Position numbers and translations under genes: made by a program | Notes under the pieces: model-generated | Database searches by the model: none | Seen by the model: the letters and a program-made list of their open reading frames with translations, nothing else | What the model was told of the DNA's origin: nothing | DNA from: Promethearchaeota archaeon | GTDB taxonomy: Archaea > Asgardarchaeota > Lokiarchaeia > Sigyniarchaeales > SOKP01 | Assembly (NCBI GenBank): GCA_014730165.1 | Contig: WJIS01000243.1 | Coordinates: 1-46,388, forward strand | DNA length: 46,388 nt | Reading direction: 5' to 3' | Shown: one piece after another, positions 18,606 to 26,793 of the stretch | Numbering within the stretch: the first letter of the stretch is position 1 | Layout: each line of letters opens with the position of its first letter

Positions 18606-19353
18606 CAGGAATATTGGTTTCCCTATGCCTCCGTGGAGTGATCCACTTAAGCTCGCCACTACTGTAAACTCCCTGGCCAATGATTCCAGACTGATGAAGC
18701 GACGATAGTCCTCTGCATTATGATATTCCGTCACCGGAACTCATTCGTGCAGAATCTCTCCTTTCACGCCGCTTCCTTACTAAACTATTTGGTTTCAAGC
18801 ACTTTTCACGGCCCTTCCGGGTTACTTTTCATCTTTCGCTCACGCTACTATTGCACTATCGGTCTTGGGACATATTTAGATTTACCAGTATGTATCTGGT
18901 ATTTTCATACGAGAAAACTATCCCGCACTACTCGGGGACACTTGCAGCAACCTTCTAAATTATGGTTACGCGGCTATCACGCTCTATGGCTTGACATTTC
19001 AGAAATATTCACCTTCTTTAGTGAGGTCGTACTAGGCCCACACACCACATTTCCACCAGATTTCTCTGGGGATTCGGTTTGATCTGTTCCGCTTTCGCTC
19101 GCCGTTACTTACGGAATCACTTTTGTTTTCTTTTCCTCCTGATACTAAAATGTTTTACTTCTCAGGGTTCCCCTTCTCACAGGAGAATCTTGCGGATTAT
19201 TGAGCCGCAAGCGGATGTCCTATTGAAGAATCTCGGGGTCTACGTCTACATGCGACTAACCCGAGCTTATCGCAGCTTGTCACGCTCTTCTTCGGTGCCC
19301 AAGCCGAGATATCCACCAAATAGCGAAGGCGTATTGGCGTCTAATGAAGGAAA

Positions 19354-19374
19354 GGTTCAGAATGCTCGTTTATT
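19354..19374 (-). ncRNA. 5' half of the pre-23S processing stem (bulge-helix-bulge)
   Basis: Read on the minus strand it is AATAAAC, GAGC, ATT, CTGAACC. The 7-, 4- and 7-base blocks pair perfectly with the 3' half at 15968-15988, with ATT bulged on this side. The mature 5' end lies about 13 bases further in. Confidence 0.85.
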
Positions 19375-19790
19375 AGGCTCGTGTAATGAAACTTTTTATT
19401 TTGGTTTGATTGAAAAAATTGAGACGATAATACCACTTACATAATCACATGAATAATTACATGTATGTAAGGTGATTATATGGGGAGTTATTCTTATGAG
19501 CATAATTATCCATCATGCTTGGCACATAATCATAGGCACACCTAAAGTAACATAAAAAGAGGTGTAATCTCTGTATTATTATTGTACAAACTCGTATGGT
19601 TGCCTAATGCTCCCATATCCTGTCGTCTCGGACACTTCACGAGGGACTTTTATGGGGTCAGTGCCCATTACTGATGTACGTCATCGCGAAGATGATGTAT
19701 TTTGAATCCATCAGTAAAGTTCGATGATAGTTAAGAATAATTTTTTATTGCTTGGTAAATCATCATCGACATAATTATGTAGTAAGAAAT
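19375..19790 (-). ncRNA. Structured 5' leader of the 23S transcript
   Basis: No protein gene is seen on either strand. The stretch holds inverted repeats: ATAATCAC / GTGATTAT (19441-19448 with 19472-19479), ACACCT / AGGTGT (19538-19543 with 19560-19565), and a two-part stem at 19668-19717. It is relatively GC-rich around 19610-19700, unlike ordinary intergenic DNA here. It is most simply the rRNA leader. An independent small RNA cannot be excluded. Confidence 0.5.
19668..19717. ncRNA. Long hairpin element in the rRNA leader region
   Basis: The outer stem TTACTGATG (19668-19676) pairs with CATCAGTAA (19709-19717). The inner stem TACGTCATC (19677-19685) pairs with GATGATGTA (19691-19699) around a short GCGAA loop, and a 9-base unpaired segment lies on one side. 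One inner pair is G-U if transcribed on plus but an A-C mismatch on minus. Strand and function are unknown. Confidence 0.4.
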
Positions 19791-19792
19791 TG

Positions 19793-19800
19793 AATATAAA
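19793..19800 (-). promoter_or_regulatory. Candidate TATA box of the 23S gene
   Basis: On the minus strand this reads TTTATATT preceded by the A-rich GTAGTAAAA, a plausible BRE. Transcription would begin near 19768, giving a leader of about 430 bases. Confidence 0.35.
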
Positions 19801-19832
19801 TTTTACTACCTCTGGATTAAAAGAGGGAAAAC

Positions 19833-19840
19833 TTTATAAA
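19833..19840 (+). promoter_or_regulatory. Candidate TATA box of the DUF72 gene
   Basis: TTTATAAA is preceded by GGGAAAAC, a good BRE-like purine stretch on the plus strand. The start site would be near 19862, about 110 bases before the gene. Confidence 0.4.
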
Positions 19841-19971
19841 TGAAGAATAGAGAATTATTTGAGGATTAATAATTTTGGAATTGATATTTTTAGAGATAAA
19901 TCGTGACGACATATCAAAAATAATATTAGAGTGTATAATTTCATTTTCATAAGAAAAATGGTTATGTGAAT

Positions 19972-20841
19972 ATGAAAAAAAAAGTATTAATTGGATGTTC
20001 AGGATGGAGCTATGATGAATGGGTCGGTCCATTTTATCCTAAAGGGTTGGATTCAAAGGATTTTCTCCATTATTATTCGGAGATTTATTATACAAATGAA
20101 ATTAACACTACGTTCTATAATATACCCGCAAAATGGATCGTCAAAAGCTGGGTAAAGCGTACTCCTGAGGATTTTTTATTTTCTGCGAAGATTCCACGTG
20201 TGATAACTCACGAAAATAAATTAGATTTACGAAATTGCCAAGAGGATTTAGCTATCTATTTAGATAGTATGTCTCCTTTAATTGAGAATAATAAACTTAT
20301 TGCATTTTTAATTCAACTCCCACCTTCATTTAATAGGGAGGAACATTTCGATAATCTTAAAGATTTCATAGAGAACTGGCCAGATGATTATAAAAGTAAG
20401 TTTTATCATTTAGTCGTTGAATTCAGGCATAAATCTTGGATGAGATCTCAAGTATTTGACTATTTAAGGAAAAAATCACTTACCTATTGTGGGGTAATCG
20501 AACCTTTATTACCACCGCGTATGGATGTGACAAATAATGAATTCGCATATCTGAGGTTTCATGGGTTCGGCAAAAAACCTTGGTTTAATTATTTCTTTAC
20601 TGAGCAAGAGATAAAGGAATATGCTCAGAATATTAAGAAAGTCATCGATCAAGCTAATATTGTTGGGATCTATTTTAATAATCACTTTAGTGGATATGCT
20701 CCGAAAAATGCTTCAATGTTGATGAAGGAGTTGAAAATAAAACCAAGAAAAAATCCAGATCAAGTTGACATCTTAGATGTGAAAAAAAAATCTGGTACAT
20801 TATCAAAAGATCAAACAAGTTTGGATAGATTCATAAAATAA
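19972..20841 (+). CDS. DUF72 (YecE-like) TIM-barrel protein
   Basis: 289 residues from ATG 19972; a GTG two codons earlier (19966) is an alternative. Family marks are the N-terminal IGCSGWSYDEWVGPFYP, an EINTTFYNIP stretch, PPSFN, VEFRHKSW, and near the end YLRFHGFG and YFNNHFSGYAPKNA. The length matches the DUF72 family. Its members adopt a TIM-barrel fold; their biochemical role is not settled. A Lys-rich tail (~265-289) follows the domain. It is transcribed away from the rRNA gene and stands alone. Confidence 0.88.
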   Translation: MKKKVLIGCSGWSYDEWVGPFYPKGLDSKDFLHYYSEIYYTNEINTTFYNIPAKWIVKSWVKRTPEDFLFSAKIPRVITHENKLDLRNCQEDLAIYLDSMSPLIENNKLIAFLIQLPPSFNREEHFDNLKDFIENWPDDYKSKFYHLVVEFRHKSWMRSQVFDYLRKKSLTYCGVIEPLLPPRMDVTNNEFAYLRFHGFGKKPWFNYFFTEQEIKEYAQNIKKVIDQANIVGIYFNNHFSGYAPKNASMLMKELKIKPRKNPDQVDILDVKKKSGTLSKDQTSLDRFIK

Positions 20842-20914
20842 CTAAATAAGGACTAATTATTCTACATAAATATATGTTCCTTAAACAAACGTAAAAAATA
20901 GATAAAATTCGAAT

Positions 20915-21916
20915 ATGGTTTATAAAAACAAAATCGGATTCATTGGAGCTGGAGCTATAGGTAGTTTATTTGGAGGATACATTGCGAAGGCGAGATTAAA
21001 TAGTTGCAATCTCCATGTTGTTTTATTTGGAAGAGAGGACCATATCCGTGAGATAAACGAAGAAGGGCTAATCATAACTCACGATGAGAAGAGGATTAAG
21101 ATTAAAGGTATAAGAGGGTTTATCAGTGAAAAAGATTATAACATAAGAGATCTTGAATCCGAACGTGGATTTAGTTATATATTCCTAACTATAAAAACCT
21201 ATGATCTTAATACTGTTCTCCAAAAATATTCAAAGATAATTAAAAAATCTGAAAATATTGTAATTTTGGAAAATGGAATTGGTAATGAAGAAGTTGTTAG
21301 AAGATATTTTCCAGAAAAACAAATCATTCGAGCAGTGACATCAAATGGGGCACTGATGGTAAAACCAGGAATAATTCGACATACTGGAGAAGGCATTACA
21401 AAAATAGGGTATTCCGGTATTAAATCTTCTATAAATATGTATAATGGTGAAAAGAAAAATGGTAATTCTATAAATCTTTTGAATAAAATACTCAATTCGG
21501 CGGGATTGGAGACCAAGATTTCACCTGAGATAAAAAAGGAAACATGGGAAAAAGTATTCATTAATATAGGCATTAATGCAATCGGCGCCTTAACACGATT
21601 AAGAAATGGTGAGTTATTAACTCAAAAGGGAATTAAAGACCTCATGAAAAATGCTATTAAAGAAGCACAGTCGGTAGCAGATAAGCTTCATATACAACTA
21701 CCAGATAAAGACTATTATAAAATCACATGTGATGTTGCCTTGAGGACAAAGGATAATAAGAATTCTATGCTTCAAGATATATTAAACCATAGTAAGACAG
21801 AAATAGAGTTTATTAATGGAAAAATCGTAGATTATGCTGATCAACTTGGGATTTCGGTTCCAATAAATAAAACAATATCTTATCTTATAAAAGGATTAGA
21901 AGATTCTAAACTTTAA
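20915..21916 (+). CDS. panE: 2-dehydropantoate 2-reductase (ketopantoate reductase)
   Basis: 333 residues. It reduces ketopantoate to pantoate with NAD(P)H in coenzyme A synthesis. The N-terminal Rossmann motif is GAGAIG (11-16); a NADP-side LFGRE and the mid-domain LTIKTYD and LENGIGNEE are typical, as is SNGALMVKPGIIRHTGEG. The C-terminal helical domain carries KKETWEKVFINIGINAIGAL, which includes the expected catalytic lysine, and SMLQDI...TEIEFINGKIV near the end. The substrate cannot be proved from sequence. However, the next-but-one gene is phosphopantothenate synthetase, also in the coenzyme A route, which supports the call. Confidence 0.85.
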   Translation: MVYKNKIGFIGAGAIGSLFGGYIAKARLNSCNLHVVLFGREDHIREINEEGLIITHDEKRIKIKGIRGFISEKDYNIRDLESERGFSYIFLTIKTYDLNTVLQKYSKIIKKSENIVILENGIGNEEVVRRYFPEKQIIRAVTSNGALMVKPGIIRHTGEGITKIGYSGIKSSINMYNGEKKNGNSINLLNKILNSAGLETKISPEIKKETWEKVFINIGINAIGALTRLRNGELLTQKGIKDLMKNAIKEAQSVADKLHIQLPDKDYYKITCDVALRTKDNKNSMLQDILNHSKTEIEFINGKIVDYADQLGISVPINKTISYLIKGLEDSKL

Positions 21917-21925
21917 AGGAATAAA

Positions 21926-22462
21926 TCATTTTGAGACCTTTTTGATCATGTAATAGGCATTCTCTCCATCTCTATAATATTGTTTTTTGATGGTGTTGAT
22001 TTTATATCGAAATTTCTTATAGAGATTAATTGCTGGATAATTTGATACTCTTACTTCTAAGACAAATTCAGAGATGTTATGTTTCTCAATTGCGGGCATA
22101 CTATTCATTAATAACGCACTAGCAACTCCCTTTCGTCGATATTGTTCTAAAATTGCTATTGATACCAAATGTCCTTTATTTACAAGTTCTAAGCTATTTA
22201 CAGAAGGGGTTCGTTCAATTCTCCACATTATATATCCAATAATTTTGTTTGGGTTTTCTTTTTCACATGCTATTAAAAAAGAATCAGAATAATTATCTAA
22301 GATACTCTTATAAAAAAAGTACGGATAATCCTCCGGTAATTCTCGTTCATTCACTTCTATAACACCATCTAAATCGTTGGCAGTACACCTTCTAATCACG
22401 AAATTTGTGTCAGGAAAATTTATTCCGAATGATCTAATATTTGATTCTTTATCAGTACCCAT
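21926..22462 (-). CDS. GNAT-family N-acetyltransferase (RimI-like)
   Basis: 178 residues. The acetyl-CoA-binding motif is seen as VSIAILEQYRRKGVASALL, with the R/QxxGxA signature, followed by LEVRVSNYPAINLYKKF, the RimI/Ard1 pattern. The N-terminus (IRRCTANDLDGVIEVNE) is the usual first strand and helix. In archaea such proteins acetylate N-termini of proteins, and this could be that enzyme. It is convergent with the ketopantoate reductase (9 bases between stops). ATG 22462 is a clean start. Confidence 0.8.
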   Translation of the reverse strand: MGTDKESNIRSFGINFPDTNFVIRRCTANDLDGVIEVNERELPEDYPYFFYKSILDNYSDSFLIACEKENPNKIIGYIMWRIERTPSVNSLELVNKGHLVSIAILEQYRRKGVASALLMNSMPAIEKHNISEFVLEVRVSNYPAINLYKKFRYKINTIKKQYYRDGENAYYMIKKVSK

Positions 22463-22555
22463 AAAATGACAACTAGATGATTTTGAATATATGTATGCAA
22501 ATTAAATAATAATAAAAACTTTTAATTCTTTATGAAAAAAACCTTTTAAATTTAA

Positions 22556-23359
22556 TTAATATTCCATAGATTTGAAAGCATCTTTCTTTTGCTGGGTTAT
22601 GTAATCTATTATTAGATCAAGTATCGCTTTAATATTCTCTTTATTATCAAAATTCTTTAATATGGATTTCTTAGTTTTGAGATCTGAATTTTTTAATTCT
22701 TCTGCTACTTCAATCATTTTCGGAATAACGCGAATAATATTATCTACGATGGTAATATCAGCCCATAGAGCAGTTCTACTTATCGGATTTAAATCCACTG
22801 CAATAACTTTCTTTCCAATTTTTTTTAATGATTCAGTTCGATCTCCATCTTCTAATGGAACCATTACTACATCACTTTGTTTTATTCCATCAGGGTCTAC
22901 GTTCCTTCTATTACTTGATAATTCATCTATTTCAACCATTTTAGATTCATCAGTACCCAATAGCTTTTCTGCTCCGGCGTTTAGTAGAAGTTCTGTAATT
23001 GCTTCTACTCTTCCTTTTTTGCGATAAAACAAATTAATTTCTAGAGGAGCATTAAGAACTTTTGAAAGCTTCACAATTTTTTCTGGTATAAGCGCCGCTA
23101 CATTTCCGTTCACACTAATAATAGGATTCTTTGCTAACAATAGGGCGGCGCTTGCTGCCTTAATCGCGCTCTCTGAGGGCTTAGTAGTAGCTTCTCCTAA
23201 AATATAATCAAAACATTCTCCTCTCCCATGTGCAATAAGTCCTGCTTCAGCAACTACTAATTTCTTCATTCCCTCAATAATCCGATGCCGATATTTCAAA
23301 CTTTCATATCGAGGATGGTCTAACGGAACATTGTGTTTCTTCTCGTTTTTAATAGGCAT
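22556..23359 (-). CDS. 4-phosphopantoate--beta-alanine ligase (archaeal phosphopantothenate synthetase)
   Basis: 267 residues. It joins 4-phosphopantoate to beta-alanine with ATP in the archaeal coenzyme A pathway. Recognised by family-typical stretches: HPRYESLKYRHRIIEGM, VAEAGLIAHGRGECFDYILG, NPIISVNGNVAAL, NRRNVDPDG, VPLEDGDRTESL and VDLNPISRTALWADITIVDN. Length matches the family (~250-270). It is separated from ketopantoate reductase by the GNAT gene. It starts divergently from aRF1 with 92 AT-rich bases between, which should hold both promoters. Confidence 0.9.
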   Translation of the reverse strand: MPIKNEKKHNVPLDHPRYESLKYRHRIIEGMKKLVVAEAGLIAHGRGECFDYILGEATTKPSESAIKAASAALLLAKNPIISVNGNVAALIPEKIVKLSKVLNAPLEINLFYRKKGRVEAITELLLNAGAEKLLGTDESKMVEIDELSSNRRNVDPDGIKQSDVVMVPLEDGDRTESLKKIGKKVIAVDLNPISRTALWADITIVDNIIRVIPKMIEVAEELKNSDLKTKKSILKNFDNKENIKAILDLIIDYITQQKKDAFKSMEY

Positions 23360-23451
23360 ATTCTAAAAACCTTCTCTTAAATGCTGACTTATTATTAAAA
23401 ATTAAGGAAAAACTATTAATCTTTGGTAGATTATTGTAATAGGAGATTAAC

Positions 23452-24726
23452 ATGAGTCAAGACACTAAAAAGAAAGGAGTAGACTTAAAACGATATAGAA
23501 TTAAGAAGTTAATCGAGACCCTTAAAGAAAAACGTGGATTTCATACGGAATTAATCTCTTTATACATCCCACCTGATAAAAAGGTTTCGGATATTACTAA
23601 CTACTTAAAGAATGAAATAAGTGAATCTCAAAATATAAAATCAAAACTCACTAGAAAAAATGTATTAGATAGTATCTCATCTTTATTAGGTCAATTAAAG
23701 AATATAAGAGAAGTTCCTGAGGAAGGATTAATTATGTTTTCTGGAGCAATTCCTCAAAATGATACTCCTGGAACCGAAAAGAATGAATTATATTTGGTTC
23801 AACCTCCAGATGTGGTAACGATATTTAAATATCATTGTGATAGTGAATTCTTATTATGGCCCTTGGAAGAGATGCTTGCTCCAAAAGCAACCTATGGATT
23901 AATTGTTGTGGGAAGGCAAGAATCCGCAGTAGGTTATGTTAGAGGAAATAAGGTAGAGGTTGTGCGAGAGTTCAGCTCTGGTCTTCATGGAAAGCATAGA
24001 GCAGGGGGGCAATCCCAAAGGCGATTTGAAAGATTAATCGAAGAGGGAGAGAAACGTTTTTATAGAAGAATCTCAGATGAGATAAATAGATTATTTTTAT
24101 CTATGGAAGACCTTCGAGGTATATTTATTGGTGGTCCAGGACCATCAAAGGAAAAGTTTGTTAATGATGAATCTCTTGATTATCGATTAAGAGAGAAAAT
24201 ATTAGATGTTGTTGACCTCGGTTATGGTGGGTCAGAAGGGATAAGAGCTTTATTAGAGCGAGTTAAAGAAAATATTAAGGATATAAAATATATTGAAGAA
24301 AAAGAAATAATGCAAAAATTTATGAAAGAGATTACGAGTGATGCGGGATTAGCAGCTTACGGAATCAAAGAAGTAGAAAAAGCATTGAACTATGGTGCTG
24401 TTGATACATTAATTGTCTCGGAAAAATTAGATTTGATCCGAACAAAATTGCAATGCTCGAATTGTGGGTATGAAGGTGAGAAAATCATTAAAGAAAATGA
24501 ATTCGAGGCTTTTGAAAGCTCAATACAAAATGACACTTGTCCAGAATGTCAATCCAGTACCTATAGCTTAGAATCATATGATTCTGTGATTGAATCATTT
24601 GGTGCTATGGCAGAAAGTACGGGATCAGATATAGAAATTATATCCACGGAAACAGAAGAAGGAGAAACCTTATATTCAACATTTGGCGGAATAGTTGCTA
24701 TGCTTAGGTATAAGGTTTCTTATTAA
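23452..24726 (+). CDS. prf1: Peptide chain release factor aRF1
   Basis: 424 residues. It recognises all three stop codons and triggers peptide release. The stop-codon reading motifs are present: NIKS at 61-64 and YxCxxxF as YHCDSEF at 127-133. The catalytic GGQ is at 185-187 in RAGGQSQRRFERL. The C-terminal domain has a zinc-like CSNCGY...CPECQ. A possible ribosome binding site TAGGAG precedes ATG. The family call is certain. The gene is followed by the GET3-like ATPase on the same strand, 84 bases on. Confidence 0.96.
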   Translation: MSQDTKKKGVDLKRYRIKKLIETLKEKRGFHTELISLYIPPDKKVSDITNYLKNEISESQNIKSKLTRKNVLDSISSLLGQLKNIREVPEEGLIMFSGAIPQNDTPGTEKNELYLVQPPDVVTIFKYHCDSEFLLWPLEEMLAPKATYGLIVVGRQESAVGYVRGNKVEVVREFSSGLHGKHRAGGQSQRRFERLIEEGEKRFYRRISDEINRLFLSMEDLRGIFIGGPGPSKEKFVNDESLDYRLREKILDVVDLGYGGSEGIRALLERVKENIKDIKYIEEKEIMQKFMKEITSDAGLAAYGIKEVEKALNYGAVDTLIVSEKLDLIRTKLQCSNCGYEGEKIIKENEFEAFESSIQNDTCPECQSSTYSLESYDSVIESFGAMAESTGSDIEIISTETEEGETLYSTFGGIVAMLRYKVSY

Positions 24727-24810
24727 TTATTCAAGTAGTTTTAAAAGTTTGAAGGTTTAAGTTGTATGAATATCAAAATATAATTATAAAGAAATTGATT
24801 CTTGATTTTT

Positions 24811-25794
24811 ATGGAATTAAATGACATTTTATTGAATCTCAAGATAGTAATGTTTGGGGGAAAAGGAGGTGTAGGTAAGACTAGCTGTGCTTCAAGTTCT
24901 GCAATATGGGCTGCAGAGCATGGGAGGAAAACCTTGATTATTAGTACTGATCCCGCTCATTCATTAGGAGATAGTTTAGGGATGAAATTAGATCCCGGAA
25001 AGCCGACCCAAGTTAAAGATGTAGAGAATTTATATGCTTTAGAGATTAATTCCAAAGCAGATTTATCAGATTTTGAGGGTTTAGGAAATATGAACCTACT
25101 TAGAGGAACGGGAATGCCGGGAATGGAGGAATTACCGATGATAGGGGATTTAGGAGAACTAGCGTCAATGAGTCCACCAGGTATCGATGAAGCATTAGCT
25201 TTCGCTAAAGTGCTCGAGTTTATTGAGACGGAACATGATTATGATTTAATTATCTTCGATACTGCGCCAACGGGTCATACACTAAGGTTTTTAAGTCTTC
25301 CAGAAACGCTTTCTGGCTGGATTGGTAAATTTATAAAATTAAAACTTAAAATTGGAAATATTTTTGGTGTTATAAAAAATTTCTTTTCAAGGGGAGACGA
25401 GGATGAGGAAGAGAATTCCTTAGAGTTGTTAGAAACATTAAATAATTCAATCGAAAAAGCAAGAGCAGATTTAATGGATCCTCAAGTGAATTCATTTGTT
25501 ATCGTAATGATCCCAGAGGAAATGGCAGTAGCAGAAACAGGAAGATTATTAAATGAATTAATTAAATTTGATATACCCGTCTCTAATATAGTTGTTAACC
25601 AATTATTTCCTGAAACTGAGAAAATGTGTGATTTTTGTCAAACACGAAGAAGAATGCAATCTTCTCATTTAAAAAGAATTAGGAATACTTTTGGAGATAA
25701 GATGGGGAAAAATATAATTCAAGTACCGTTATTTAGAGAAGAAGTTCGAGAATATGCTAAATTAAAAGAAATGGCGGATTTTCTAATTCCTTAA
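24811..25794 (+). CDS. ArsA/GET3-family ATPase
   Basis: 327 residues from ATG 24811; the longer TTG start (24802) adds only three. It has the deviant Walker A GGKGGVGKT (16-24), the switch I region ISTDPAHSLGD, and the switch II FDTAPTGHT. The dimer zinc pair is CDFC. Residues ~80-118 form a Met/Gly/Leu-rich loop (NMNLL, GMPGMEE, SMSPPGIDE) like the client-binding part of GET3, which delivers tail-anchored membrane proteins. Arsenite-pump partners are not nearby, so a GET3 role is favoured over arsenic efflux (inference). The stop overlaps that of the convergent thiolation gene within TTAA. Confidence 0.88.
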   Translation: MELNDILLNLKIVMFGGKGGVGKTSCASSSAIWAAEHGRKTLIISTDPAHSLGDSLGMKLDPGKPTQVKDVENLYALEINSKADLSDFEGLGNMNLLRGTGMPGMEELPMIGDLGELASMSPPGIDEALAFAKVLEFIETEHDYDLIIFDTAPTGHTLRFLSLPETLSGWIGKFIKLKLKIGNIFGVIKNFFSRGDEDEEENSLELLETLNNSIEKARADLMDPQVNSFVIVMIPEEMAVAETGRLLNELIKFDIPVSNIVVNQLFPETEKMCDFCQTRRRMQSSHLKRIRNTFGDKMGKNIIQVPLFREEVREYAKLKEMADFLIP

Positions 25795-26780
25795 ATTGTT
25801 ATTTTTTGTTTTAAATTACAGTAATTACAAAGAGATTCATTTGATGTTGGATAACCACATATACTACAAAAATTAAGTTTTTTACTTTTAAATTCCTTAT
25901 TTAATATCTCAGATAGTTCCAAGAATCCATTGAATAAATTATATTCAATTTCAGGGCTAAATTTTTTACATTCTAAGATAAAGTCAAGTACTCTTTTTCT
26001 TAATATTGGATCTTGAGTCCGATAGGGACAATGTGAAGAGTAAAAAGGAAGATTTTTTAGATTAACGTATTTCTCTATTTCGGTTTCAGGTATCTTCATT
26101 AACGGGTTAATTTTTCTTATGTAATATCTCTTGATATCGGATGAAGTTTTTTTTGAGGGATTTCTTCTTGCAATTAAATGAAGCCTTTTAAATAGAATAT
26201 TCATTAAGAAGGTTTCGCAGAAATCGGTGAGATTATGACCCAATGCTAAGATGGTCCCTCCCAATTCCAAAGAACAATCATTTAATAATCTCCTTCGAAT
26301 AATTGCACAATAATTACACGCATATCTATTATTTTCTTTTACTTTTTCTATATCTATTATATCCTCTAAAGATTTCCCCACTCTCTCTTTAAATAAAATG
26401 ATATGATGTTCTATTCCGAATTTTTTGCAGAATTTCTGAGCTTCATAAATACTTTTTTTTCTATAATTTGCTATTCCCTCATCTATCGAAAGAGCGATTG
26501 GTGGATTTGCTCCGTGGGTTTTTTGCTGTATTTTGATTAAATTATATAAAAGAGTAATTGAGTCTTTACCTCCTGACACACCAACTATAATCTTATCGGA
26601 GGGTTTTAACATATTATACTTTGAGATTGTTTTATAGATAATTTTTTCAATACTTTTATTGAAGCAACCTCTACAGAGATATTGTCCCGATTGGGGTCTG
26701 TAAATGACCGAATCGTCGGTATTACATACTGAACATTCCTCTTTTAGAGACGATGATAAAGATCTGTTATGCTTCTTCAT
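25791..26780 (-). CDS. tRNA 2-thiolation protein (TtuA/Ncs6 family)
   Basis: 329 residues from ATG 26780. A TTG at 26822 in the same frame would overlap the previous gene by 29 bases. The ATP-pyrophosphatase loop is SGGKDS (69-74). An N-terminal zinc finger (CSVC...CRGC, C16/C19/C36/C39), a conserved NYCAIIRRRLLN with the Fe-S/catalytic cysteines, LALGHNLTDFCETFLMN, and a C-terminal zinc finger (CSICG...CNYC) complete the family picture. It adds sulfur to U34 (Ncs6) or U54 (TtuA) of tRNA; which one cannot be told here. It lies 13 bases after the site-2 protease gene and probably shares its transcript. Confidence 0.9.
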   Translation of the reverse strand: MKKHNRSLSSSLKEECSVCNTDDSVIYRPQSGQYLCRGCFNKSIEKIIYKTISKYNMLKPSDKIIVGVSGGKDSITLLYNLIKIQQKTHGANPPIALSIDEGIANYRKKSIYEAQKFCKKFGIEHHIILFKERVGKSLEDIIDIEKVKENNRYACNYCAIIRRRLLNDCSLELGGTILALGHNLTDFCETFLMNILFKRLHLIARRNPSKKTSSDIKRYYIRKINPLMKIPETEIEKYVNLKNLPFYSSHCPYRTQDPILRKRVLDFILECKKFSPEIEYNLFNGFLELSEILNKEFKSKKLNFCSICGYPTSNESLCNYCNLKQKITI

Positions 26781-26793
26781 ATCTATTCTTTCT

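Noticed and set aside
19660..19740. Possible C/D-box guide RNA (TGATGA and CTGA-like words)
   Set aside because: The C, D', C' and D boxes could not be found in order with normal spacing on either strand.
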